In this document: one piece after another, positions 37,844-50,800 of the stretch | How the letters are laid out: each line of letters opens with the position of its first letter | Position numbering within the stretch: position 1 is the first letter of the stretch | Program-made: the position numbers and the translations under genes | Notes under the pieces: generated by a model | What the model was told of the DNA's origin: nothing | Seen by the model: the letters and a program-made list of their open reading frames with translations, nothing else | Databases searched by the model: none | Assembly (NCBI RefSeq): GCF_047663525.1 | Contig: NC_092594.1 | Span: 39,188,001 to 39,252,000 of the forward strand | From: Anas platyrhynchos | Taxonomy: Eukaryota > Chordata > Aves > Anseriformes > Anatidae | Length of the DNA stretch: 64,000 bases | Direction: 5' to 3'

Positions 37844-37895
37844 AACCAATTTACATACTGGTTTACATATTGCTTTTGGAGACTATGCACTGAAG
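37844..37895 (+). CDS. Candidate coding exon, 52 nt, phase-incompatible with its neighbour
   Basis: The acceptor (TTTTTTTTTCTTTTTCTTCACAG) is among the strongest here and the donor is AAG before GTAACA. Two frames are open. The one that exits in phase 0, and so could continue into 49176, reads TNLHTGLHIAFGDYALK and needs a phase-2 entry. The upstream 36636 exon exits in phase 0, so the two cannot be consecutive. They have the same entry and exit phases and could be alternatives to each other. A CR1 fragment lies 45 bp downstream. Confidence 0.2.
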
Positions 37896-37940
37896 GTAAC
37901 ATTTTCTTTTAAGCATGAATTTTTCCTGCTCTAAGGAACC

Positions 37941-38017
37941 GGCTTTGGCAGGGGGGTTGGACCCGATGATCTTTTGAGGTCCCTTCCAACCCCTTCAATT
38001 CTGTGATTCTGTGATTT
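37941..38017 (+). mobile_element. CR1 LINE 3' end fragment
   Basis: GGTTGGACCCGATGATCTTTTGAGGTCCCTTCCAACCCC, then ATTCTGTGATTCTGTGATT, is a textbook avian CR1 3' terminus, including the octamer repeat. The copy is heavily 5'-truncated and non-coding. It is the best preserved of the three copies. Confidence 0.95.
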
Positions 38018-41000
38018 CCAGCCTCTTAAACACGAATAACAGGCCTGGGTCCATTTGCAACCCGACTATTTAAGAAAAAGTCAGAGAATTATTCTTTTGG
38101 TACTATAGCATATGTGTTTTCTTGTCAAAATTAAATGTTTGACACAAGGGAATAATTTGCTCGCACAAAGACAGAGTTTTCCCAGTGGCTCCTCTAGCCC
38201 AGTGGGTGCACACTGTATTACTGCACTTGTTAAAAGATTCCTCATTGTTCCACCGTGATTCATCGTCACCCGCTCCACAAACACCAGGCTGTAATTGCTC
38301 TGATAGCTGGTTACTTCCAGCTGGGTTCACATTCACTGTCATCAGCTTCAACTAGTTCAGCCTATTTCTACACTTCCTCTCACACTCTTTTCTTCATTAA
38401 GATTGTCATGAAGCCGATTCTATTACTAAGTCCTTTTACACAGACTAAGCACTTGTTTCTTACACTGCCATCAACAGTCATTTAATGACTTCTGCTCATC
38501 AGAAGGTTTGATGTTTCCCAAAGCTGATGAACATCAACCAAATCTTTCTTTTTTACAGTGGTTTTAGTTTGCTTCTCCCCAGATAACGTAACAGAAATAC
38601 TGCAGAGAGCTTTTCAAGACTCTATATTCTCTCCTCCCACTTTCTTCCAAGATTTGTGCTGGAAAGGAATAGGAACTACATACAATGAGCAGAATTAAAA
38701 ATAATGATAAAATAATGACAAGAATTCTTTGACAGGACATATTGCTAATTTTTTTCTAAAATAACCTAATAGGGAACTCAAACATCAATTCATTAACCAG
38801 AAGCAGCTGTCCAATAAAACCAGATTGTAATGGCATCAGTTACTGTTAAGGCAGCTTTATTGTAGCATCATTTCCCTTCAGAGTTTGCTATATTAAGTAC
38901 ATGGCATGTTTATTTTCTGAGATAGTTAATTTTTACATGCTTGAAAACTAAATTACACTCAATTTCAACTATTGGAAATGACTGGAGTGAAGATCCTTGC
39001 AAGTCAAAGCTGCTGCCAACTCTGTGACTATATACTTCATCACTTGCTTAGCTCTGTTTAAGGGTTTATCTAATTTCCATTTGTATTTTCCCAATGAAAG
39101 GAGTTTCGGCCTCCCTGGATGTCCCTGCAGGACTGGACTTGAACCAGCTCCTTGCAGCCCTGGGTGGTCAGCACCAGACAGTGCCCGCAGCCCCCGCAGC
39201 CGAAGGGAGGTGCTCTCGGGTCTGTGGGCAGTGCTCCAACTCTGGAGGGGAAAAAACAATGAGAATAAATTCAAGTCTTATGAAATCATTTGTTTTTATG
39301 CTAAAGGACTTGCTTTTATTCCCAACAATTGTATTTGTTTATGACCACCAGTAAGAAGCTTCAAGCAGCTTCTCTGGGGCTGAAGAAAAACTCGTGTGAC
39401 CGCTCAGCCCTCTGACACGTTACTTGGATTGCGCTGAAAGAAATGCTGAGCACAACAGGAGCCAACAAACCTACTCTTTTATGGACTGCAAACCCAACTT
39501 CCAAACCTGGCAGAAAAGGGGGATCTAGGTTTGTGTTTAGAGGAACTGCTAGCATCAATATGTGTAGATTAAGTCCTGTTTGGTCTACTTTGCAACTTTG
39601 TGTTTTCCAGCACTTTCTGTAACATTACATTCTGTAAAACATTGCATGTTCATTTCCTCTTCTCTGGCAAGATCACAGCCTGGCCTGAGCTAAACAACTG
39701 GTTTAAAAAAACAAACAAACAAACAAACAAACAAACAAAAAACACAGCACTGGAGCATGTTAATTAGTTAAAATGCTTTTGTGCTGCAAGAAGCAACACA
39801 CACTGCATGCGAGTGATTCAGTACAGTTTTCTAAGACATATTTTTTAACCTTCATTTTCATTTTATTATTTAAGTGCCTTCAGCATTTCCACTTAGTCAC
39901 CCTTTACAATGTCTCCTTGTTACAGGAAAATGACTTCTCTCTTAGCCTTTCAAACGATTAAATGCAGGGTCTCATTCCTCGGAAGTCAGCTGCATCTCTC
40001 GGGGTCTAATTGGAAGAGGAGCTGCGTTACCAGCACAGGGACTGCAGGGGCTGCCTGCTGCGGACAACACGGATTTTGTCTAGTATCTACAGCACAACAT
40101 TGCTTAATGCAGTGTGTTTGTTTTTTAAGGCTACCCGAATCCTCAGTTTCTGTATACCTGTAACAAACACGCACTTTGGCACCAAGCTGACTCGTTGTTT
40201 CCCTGGTCCCCGCGATGCAGCCGCACCGTTTTGTCTGCTCGCAGGGTGCGGGGGGGGGGCCCTCCTGCACACGGCGGCTCTGGGAGCCGGACGCCCACAG
40301 GCTGTCCTGGGTCAGAGCACTCGTGCCTGGGCGCTCTCAGAATCTTCATTCACATTCCTGGACCGCAGCACCAGTTTTCCTTTTTTTTTTCCAGTAAGGT
40401 TTGGGGACAGGAGGAAGAAGGAGGCAGGATGACAGTGCATTTTTCTTGGTGATGCTGCGATGAGGATACTCGAGGGAAGGGCAGATTCTGTCTGTCAGGA
40501 GGGCTGGAGCACCGGCACAGGGCTGTCCGCCCCTCTCCAGCTATGCCCGGGGCTGCGCCGCCTGCATCCCCCCCGGCCCCGCTATGCCCGGGAGGTGTCG
40601 GGCTGCCCGGGGAGGGGTCGGGCTGCCGGTGCCGTGGGGGGGCCGGACCCGCACCCAGCGGTGCTTGTTAGCACTTGTTCCTGCAGGCGAGAGACGCAGC
40701 AGCTTGAAACAGTTAATTCACTTTCCATAATCATACTTCACATCACACGAGTCTGATTAGCATAAGGAAATGCAGAAGAAGTCAAAATGCAGAGGAAAAA
40801 AATTCTGAGAAACAGATTTTCTCTTCCCTCAGGAGTTAAAGAACAATAAAAAACCCACGACAACTATTCTGCAATCACCCCTGCACACAGTTTACTGTTC
40901 AGTAATAGTGCTCACAAATGTCGGCGATACATTTCATCTTTTTCTCTGGCACAGCTAAATTTCTTAATAGGATGTAAGCTCAAGTCCCAATAACAGATAA

Positions 41001-44000
41001 AACAGACTAACCATTTTTTTTTTCTTTGACACCCTTTCCAATTATATTTTAAAATCTTCTTTGGATTCATTATATTCTGTAATCCTGCCAATTTGCATCA
41101 TTTACTACGATGCCTTCCCTTTGGAAGCAACAATCCCTTACACATTCACTGTTCTGTCAAATTTATAGAACGTGGAAATGTTCAGATAATCTTTCTGAAA
41201 TGGTTTTCTAGGCATTTGGTAGCCCATTTTATTTTTCTTGTACTCAGCTGAGAGTGATCAGGAGGAAATATCAATAAAACGTCATTGCATAAAATGATCT
41301 CAAAGAGGCTGCAATTATTTACTATCTAGGCTTCATTGTACTCACACCCTACCCCTGTTATGGGAAATTACCTCTGCTTTCATGTACACACTTCGATAAA
41401 TGAAGTGCAGTAAATCAGAGACCTGAGAACGACACTGGCTGTGTCTTGCATAGCACAGGCCAGTTAATAAAGATCACTCTGTTCTAATTGCAGAAGATTT
41501 CATGCAGCTTCATAACCCATAGTTCCAGATACACCACCTACGAGATGTGAAAATCAAAATTTTATTTTATTGAGCTACTGTTGCAATGCAGCCATAGCAA
41601 TTAATGACTCACAAAACAGCAATATTAATTTACTGTTGATGGCTACTACCAACCCTTACAGTTTAAGGTTAAAATCAAATTAAACACCTAAATAGATTGG
41701 AAAGAAAAATTTTAAATGCTATTGACAGGCTGCAAGTTCTGTAATGCCAAACATAAATTATGGGCATGACCTCTTTCTCTTTTTATTAATTCAATACTGT
41801 GCCCAAAATACAATACTGGTAAACATTTCAAAAATCACTTCAAGGCAAATACTGAATGGGCTGCTATGGAGATAAGAGTCAAGAAAGCAACTGACAGCTG
41901 CATCTTTCGGGCTCAGTGTGGCTTATGCCAAATTCCATGTACTGTGTTTTAATTGAACCTAGCTCACGTTTCATACATTTTATTAACGTTCCCACTAAAC
42001 TACTGGAGTGTAGCAGCCAATCACAAACTAGATGAAATATTTACTCTGTGCTTCAGGGATTGAGAACTGGAAAGACAACACTTTATTCCGCTCATGCAGC
42101 TCACCCCAGCCATTCCCACCCTTAGATGCCACAGTACATGAGGAATGGGGCAAAACCCCCAAATCAAAACGTGCTTCTGCTCGCGTGCTGCAAGGAAAAA
42201 CTTGTGAAAAGAGCCTTCAGACCCCATCTCCAGGGCAATGGGAAGAAGGTGGTATGAAAAACTTTTCTCGTGGGCATGTAGCATTTTTTTAGGTGGCAGC
42301 TGCTGTAGCTCTTCCACAACCTGTTGCTAAAGTCTGTGCAGGGGCACCAGGTGCCTCTGAGGGGGGAGCACTGGAAGCAAGGGCCCTGGGCTGAGCAGAG
42401 CAGGAGGAGCTCAGACACCATCGGCACAGCACAGGGTGGAAGCCAAGGGCCATGGATGTGGCAGCTCCTCATCAGCCTCTCACTTCATGCCACCAACCCA
42501 GGAGGACAAATTAACCCCATATGAGTGGGCACCACCTCTGTACCCAGGAATGCCCATGCTTCTCTTTCAAGGACCAGATTTCCAAGCACATGTGATTTTC
42601 TTCCAATAACTGGAGCTGGAGCCCCACTGGAAACACCAAGTGTCAGGGGGACTGCAGGCAGACGGTCAAATAAAAGGGAGAGAAGAGGAGAAGAAATTAT
42701 TTCTGTAAAAGGACTGTGGGTGCCAAAAAAAAGTCCCTACATGACTTATGCCATCAGTGCTACAGACAGTGTCTGTTAGCTGTGTGTGAAGCCGGTGCTT
42801 TTCCCCAGAGGGTGCTGCTGTGACAGGGAGCCCTGGTCCCCAGCCCTGCCCCGCCGAGCGGCCGCTGCACCAGGAGGGCTCCGGCCTCGCTGCGGCCACC
42901 CCACATGGCCTGAAGGCCCCACCACGCCTGTTTTCAGAAAAAAGAAATGTCCTTAAAGAAAAAATAGACTTCTGCGTTAAACCATGACAGCCCAAGAGGT
43001 CATTCTTTTCACAAAATGAAGACAAACCAGGGAGATTGCTCTTCTCCCCAGCAGGAGCAGAAAAGGGAGCCGGCCCTCCCTGGGCGCTCCAGAAAGGGGG
43101 CTCAGGCCTGCGGGCTGCAGAGACCTTCCCCTGCAGCAGGTGGAAGCGGCCCTGATAACATCCTCGTGCCTCAAAACAGTGAGCCTTGTGCAAGCAGACA
43201 TTGCTGTCAACAAGTACTGCCATCACTTGTATTTCTTTCACGTGGCAAGAATGATCACAGACTATTTAGGAAAAAGGCGACTTCTGGCAGGCTGTATTTC
43301 GCAGGGGCAGAGCAGGTGAGCACACAGGCGAGAGGGGACCTCTCCTAGCGACCACGTGCACTCACTGCTGCGCCCACAGCCTGCCACGACCAGCACAGGA
43401 TGGCACCACGGCCGGCCCGACCCTTGCCAGGAGCACCAGCCGTCCCCGGCACCCTGCCAGCCCTGCTGCACGTCCTGCACCACGACAGGGAGATGGACTG
43501 CCATGTCCCTGGGACGGGGTCACGGTGCAAACACACACAACAGATGGGCACGACAAACGTGGCAAAACAGATGATCACAATTAGTATAGCAAGCAGTGGT
43601 CTGTCAAGAAACGCTACCCAAAAACTTCAAACTAAAAAAAATGGCTGTAGCAATATTGCCGTGGGGACGATTGATTTGGGAGTCCTTTTAGCTCCTTCCC
43701 ATTTCTCCCTCTTTTCTCCCCCATCCACCTACAATTCTTGCAGTCAGGTACTTCTTGCCTTTCATGAAGCCATTGTTTCCAGTGAGTGCCCAGCCCCCTT
43801 CCCCTCATCATCCCTGAGTAGGTAACTGGAAATGTAGATAATTATAGGAAAAGGTTTTCAAACACACACATTTCCTAACTGACACATGCTCAGCTCTTGA
43901 TGTGTTCTGTGCCTGTTCTCATTAAATTTTATACACAGCAAACCTGAACAAAAAGCTTGTGCAGTGTTAGGGAACAATGATTCCTTTTTGCAAGTAAAGA

Positions 44001-44291
44001 GGAGATTTATGGAGAAAATCACTTGAATCTGACAGTCACTGACATCAGTGCTTAGTTCATGAAAAGTGAGTGGGACCTGATGGATCCCTCTTCTTTTCAT
44101 CAGAAAGCTGCTGTTTTTCTTGTCTTGGCTTAGAGTGGGAAGTGAATAATGAGCATGTTGATGATTAAAAAAAATCTTACCTTTTACTTTAGCCAAAATT
44201 CTTTGCACTTGTGACATGAATCATTAAAAAATTCTGATTACATACCCCAAAGCATTTCATTAAAGAATATTTTTTCAAGCACCTTTTCTGG

Positions 44292-44323
<32 letters not shown>

Positions 44324-47300
44324 ATTCTGTGAGAACAGCAGCCACAGTAGGGGAACACAAAAGAGCCTGATTTTGAAAAGGTGACCTCCTCCTGTGCCCA
44401 GGCGACATGAAGCATGCACACCTGCGCGCACGCTCACCATGCATCATCACTGGCACACAAACGGGAGCTACATTTATAACTAGCAATACACTGTTTGTCC
44501 AAAAAGGTACTCACTCACATTTAATGCCCGCTTGATGCATGATCTTCCCTCCTTCCATTAACAATCTCTCTCTTTCAGCACAGTGCAGAGAGAGCTTGCA
44601 GGCCAGGACTATGAGCAAGGAAATTGCCTCTAACAAATCTTCTTCTTCAAAATAGAGTACCTGAAGATTACACTTCCAAATGCCACCTCAGTGAGAAACA
44701 CTGCTCAATTTTCTAGGTGTGTTAGAGTTTTATTTCAACTTCTTCTGAAGCATCAGTTAGAGCCCTGACAGGAGGCAGCAACTGCTTTGCTAAGCTATAG
44801 ATGTGCCCTATGGACAGTCCTTTCTTCACAAATAGATGGTGGAATAGACACGGGAACCTAATGCTTTCTAATGATCCTTCCAGCCTTGTCCCAATTAAAT
44901 AAAGGTCAGCTCCAGAGGCCAGACAGGTAGAGGCTGAATGAGAAGACAAATCAAAGCACTCTGTTTTCAGCATGCTGATTCCTCCCCATTTATTTCTGTC
45001 TGGTTTCCAAGCAATTCACTCAGAGCATGGACAGAAAGACAGCCAGATAAAAACTGAGTGGTTAGAACAATACCAGGGAAGGTTTATCTTACTTAGTTAT
45101 GTTTTTTGAATTAATTCCTATAAATGTCTTTTTCAAGGGGAGCTCCATTTTCTTCTGTCACGTGGAAAATATGTGCATATACAAATTGAATTTTTGAACT
45201 GAATTTAAATTTTTGTTAAATGACATTGCAGCAAAAATAAACTGCTCCAGTACTTTCCTGGGTGGATTTAACTTAAGCTCAGAATACTAGATCACCTTTA
45301 AAATCTACCTAAAACTGTTGCTTCCTAATAACTTCTTTCCAAGTCAGTCCAAGCTGGACACTCCAGATCATCAGGACCACGTGGGTTATGAGCATTAGTT
45401 TGTAAAGTCAAAGCAATCCCAACACATAGAGAAGAAAGCAAGGAGGAAGGAAGATATCAGTTATGGTCGGTGTCTGCTACCAAATCCCACATATACATGT
45501 ATGGCTGCACCTATAGCCACCATCTCTTGGACTAACTTGTGTAACATTTGGGGACTTTAATGAGGTTAAAGGGAGATTTGGGGATGTCCCCAGGACAGCT
45601 CTTTGACCTTTACAGCAACCACATACAATAAATAGCGCAGGCCCCAGGTCACTGCTTGGTTCCACGGGATGGACTGTGGGGCATGCTGCTGTGGCCAGCT
45701 GGCCTCAGGCACCCAGCAAAGCACCGGGGGCCTGCAGAGAGGAGGGCTCCCTGGCAGGCTTACTGTTCCTTTGCACTGCAGAGAGCTGTAAAGTCACGCA
45801 ACAGAAATAAATCACTCTTCTTGTATAGTGTCAATTCTTTTAACTTCTCTGGATCAGTACCTTGATTTCAGAGTCACTTGAATTATTTAAAACTTGAATT
45901 GAGGGAATCACTTCTTTTGGTTACAGTATATTTCAGTGATATTGTCTTTAAATCAAACCTGCTTGTGTCATTTATTCATTTTACCATAAAATAATATATT
46001 CAGTTGTATATACACCTCCACTTTGTGTCTATACACTTGTGTAGAGATCCTTCTCCAGAGAACCTTAATTTGCCTGTAAGGCACGAGCAAATGCTGTGCA
46101 CTGTAAGCTGAAGAGGTGACTTGGAGTGCGGGAGCAGCCTCCTGCAACCAGGAGCCCTTGCAGACACTTCCAGGCATCATCACGCACTGCTCAGCACAGA
46201 CCCCAGCACCCCCAGGAGGATGGGGCTGTGCCCAGCAGCTACAGCAGCCGTTAAAGAGTGGAGCAATTTCTCCTGTCCCTCTCACCAGGCCCCATCTGCT
46301 AAAAAATAATTAGCCTCTGTCCTGTTACCTTGAAAGAAAAAAAACAGTCCCACTTCATCAGTAGTGAGAGACTGTGGTTAATTGGTATTTTCCTTTGGTT
46401 GTACATGAGAAGCTTTTTGAATGATTTTTGTGAAATATTTTAGCTCAACCAGGAGAGCGAATGTATAATTTATTTTGTTACTTGATAGAATTAGTTGTTC
46501 TTAGCTTGCTCTGGCAGTATAAATTGTGAATGCAATATTTTCTAAAGTGTCCTTTCTCTATGAGATTAGTAAATTTAATTTCAAATTCTGTATTCACAAC
46601 TAGTGCACTGGCTGAAGGCAAGCTGTAGAACAGATGACAAAGGTTATTACATTTTTTAAATTATATTTTAAAGATGTTTAATAACTGTGGAGAAAAGACT
46701 TATGAAAATGGAAATTGTCAGATTAAAGAACGAGTTACACAGTTCTTTTAAAAACGTAAAGTTATTTTTCCTATCACTCCTTAAAGGGACAAGATCTTTT
46801 TCTCAAGACCAAAACCCCCAACTAAAACCAGGGTTTATCTGAAGTCACAAGTATACTTTAGAAATGTATTCTAAATGCAGATACAAAACAAAATATATAT
46901 TGATGGTCAGCAATTTCCAAATATAGTTTTAAGACTTTTGATCATCATGAACATTAAAATTCAACTCGAGTTCAAAAACATGTGTGATGTTTTCCTGACT
47001 TGTGGTCAACCCAAGAGTTAAGCTCCTAGGGTTAAGTTCTCCCTTGGTCTCGAGGCAGTGTTGCAAACATGAACAAAAATCAGCTCCACAGGGGGAATTT
47101 CCAGCTTGATCATGCAATTTCGAAATAAGTGGAAGCTTTCTGTGAGTATGAATTGGAGTAAGACTGAGCCTGTGGGGGTTTCTGTGCATAACGTAGAACC
47201 CACCCACTCCTCTGCAGGCTTCTGGTGCTCCTGAAAAGAGCAAATTCTAGTGAAAGCTGGTGGGTTTTGCTGAGTCAGCAGGTGCAACTGAAAACACACA

Positions 47301-47837
47301 AGAAGAGATGCTGCTTCAGAAGGCAACTTGCTGGTTTTCACCTTAGTTTCAAAACGCTTTCCTCTTGCCTTTGAGAATAAACGGTAACAGGGAGTAAGTG
47401 ATAACAGGAACTCTTGGCTTCCCCAGCAGAGGCGATCTAATAAAGCACACATTGCTGATGTTGGGCTAATTGAGGGTATGCAGGAGCTCGGCTTGCACCC
47501 CCAGACATAACACACACCCCACCAGCAGCCCCCACATCCCCAGCTCTGAGCACTTCGCAAGTCTTGCTGGAGCCACATGCTCAGTGGGGAGGCCTTTGTT
47601 CCCATTACTGCTGGTCTTCTTATAGCCTACAAGAGAAACAAAAAAAGTGTATTTTTTGATAATATCTTGGCTTAGAGATAATTGAGTACCTTTTTTTTTA
47701 GAAACTCTTCTGGTTTCTCAAACGCCCCTAGAGTTTAATCATCCAACAGCCTCAGAGTTGCGCTTTGTAGCATATGAGTATCTGCTCAACACTCCCTGCT
47801 CCCCAAAAGTACCCTCCACATCCTGCAAACAAGATGA

Positions 47838-47875
<38 letters not shown>

Positions 47876-50800
47876 ACCAAAAAAACAAAACCAAAAAGGA
47901 ACCTGCAAGAGCTCTTTATTGTGGATACATTTGATTTGCTCTCCTGGTCACTGCATGTGCCACTAGGTACTCCAGTTATCCCAAGAGGAGGAAGGGTGGA
48001 ACAATGGTGGAAATGGGATGTTTCAATCAAATCACAAGCAACTCTCTTTACTCTCCTAAAATTTAAAAGCTGCTATTTGAAGGGTGTTCTCTGAAGGAAA
48101 GCAGCTATTCAGATTAGAAAGTCAACCCAACCTATATCTGTAGAGCTAGTTAGAACGTATCCCACATATTCTGTAACCTTATAAATGGTACTTGGAAATT
48201 TACATAAATTTCCATTTTCTTGGTCTTTCAATTTTCTTACGGTACATGTTAAGCCTGAATTATCATTTCTACCTCTACCATTGTCTAAGCCAAATACTGC
48301 TATCAATAGATTCCGATAATTACCACTTTCTTTAATTGTTTGTGGGAGTAAGGTACAGCAAGTGGGATACTTTATTTTAAGTGTAATACAAAACATTTTA
48401 TACTTGTCTGCACCTGACTCATAATAAGGTCATATGAAGGTTTTACAGCTATTCTCAATTAAGGAATAACATTCACACCAACAGCTGCTTTTAGAACCCC
48501 GGACATGTCCATAGTTAGCATCTAGAGAGCAGCTGCACCACGGGAAGATGCAGCCCTGCTGCCAGGGGTGAAGGAGAGGTCCCTGTGCTCTGTCTGCCAA
48601 CGAAGAAGGCCTTGCTGTCCTTGTGGGGACCACTCCATGCAAACAGGAAGGCAACAGGCAGGCTCCCTCACCCTGCACACCGTGGAAATTGAGCCTGAAG
48701 GAAGAGAGGCTGAGCTGATGGGCAGTCCAGCGCCCTGCCCAGCCTGGTTACCCCTGCTAGCCACACGCTGCTTCTCCTCTCCGCAGAGGTTTCTTGTAGG
48801 GTCTCTCCCTGGCAGCCCCCAGACTTGCTCAGTCAACTACTGAATGAGGGGGACATTACAATGCTGTGCTGATTGCCTGGAGAACTCCTAAAAGCCTCTT
48901 CACTCTACAAAGTCAGGCATATTTGATCTACTCACACGGCTGGTGCCGTGAAGAGGCAGCACCAGCAAACGGAGCAGCTGCAGCTGGGGTGGCCCCTGAG
49001 GACAGCAGGAGGGCTGGGGGCAGTTCCTCTGCTTGGCATCCATGGATCAGGCAGTTTGTGGAGCTGTGCTGCAGCTTTAACCTTCATTAGGTCAAAGTGG
49101 TTTTTCCATGCAAACAAAAAATTAAAGTCTGTTTAGAAAAGAATGAAATATATATATTTTTTTCCTCCCCTTCAGAATCAATTGACTAAAGTTGTCTCTG
49201 AAATGAGAAATCCTGCAGTGAAGGTACGTCAGTTTTCTAAACAAGCTGGCAACACTGGGGTTCTTATGGCTATATAGCACCACGTAGGCTTCCAGCAGGG
49301 CCACTCCAGGGACAGCATTGCTTGTCTGGGTCCCAGCTGGCCTCAGGTGGAGGAAACCCAAGCATGCATGGCTCAGCAGCCTGCCTCAAAGCCCAGAAAG
49401 AGGTATAGCAACATCAGCACAGTCTACTGAATCCAACTGAAAACAGGATAATTTACTTATTTAATTATTGGGTTACATCGTGCAAAAGACTTTTGTGGCT
49501 TGATTTTGGTTGTTGTGTACAGGAGGTTCTCCATGCAATAGTAAAATCATTGGTTTTTAAAAGTAATGAAGAAGCCTGGGGGAAAAAGTTTGGACTTCAT
49601 GATGATAAAAATGAGGTAATTACTATTCTGATTACTGATGGCTTCCTAGGAACCTCTGCTTGACATCATGCTCCCCACGCAGGCAGGCAGCAGCCCTACT
49701 TAGAAAATATATATCTGCACAGACTGAAACCATCAAAGCATTACTTCTTAAAGTGAAGGGAAGTTGAATTGTACTGGTGGGAACAAGCATGAGGAGAATT
49801 ATTTTAAAATAAGTTTGTTAAAAGCCTAGAAAATCCATAATCAGGAAAGAGCTCTCAGCTAGAAGGAATATAATGAAATGCCATCTTTAATACCAATTAG
49901 AAATGGGAAAGTAATCAATAAGAAAAACTTCAGACATTACCACAGAAATCCTGGACGGAAGGTCTTTGAAGGAGGAAGAGGTCCAGATAGTTTGAATTTC
50001 ACACCTCTAAAGGTCTGGTGATAAAAGCAACAAGAGTGTTTTGGGGGGTATGTTTTAACATACCAGGGATTTCAGTGATGGGAAAGCACCAGAACCACAC
50101 CAGCATTTCAAATGGTCCAGCCAAATGACCCACATCACTTGGCATCAAATTAAGGCAGTGCATGCAATGCACTACACAATTAAATCCAAAGTGCTAAAAA
50201 GTCAAAAATATACCTATCAGATCAGCACTGCTTTACAGGTTAAACAGCCCTGATTACATTTGATATTCTGTCTGGACGAAAAAAGAAACTGCATATACTT
50301 CATATTATTATGAAATTGCTCCGCATGAGGAGCTTTATAAATGAGATCCAAAAAACTGTTTTCGGCCCTGAATATGATGGAGGTAGGGAAATGTTATTAC
50401 CGAGGATCCCCAGTGACCTCTCCTAGGTCTGATACAATTCAAAGTTTCCTTTAACAACTCGCAAGTGGCAATCAGCACCAGCAGGAGCCCGGCAGCCTGC
50501 AGGCACCCACCAGCACCGCGCTGCTGCTCACCTCGGCCAGCCCTCCTCACAGCCCCACGCAAAGGAGCCTTTCTGTCAGGGCTGTGAGGACAAAGAGGAG
50601 AGATCCACAGAAATAACTCGAGACCTTAAGAATACACGCAGGACAGTAACAGACCTAAAGAGCTCAGTAGGCTTTGGGGTTAGTATCGCTGAACAGAAAG
50701 GGGACTGGATTACAGCATCTGAATGCTTTCAAGAGAAAATACCGGGTACTACAGTGTCCCGTGAAAAACGTAGCAAAGGAAACTGCTGGAAGTCAAGGCC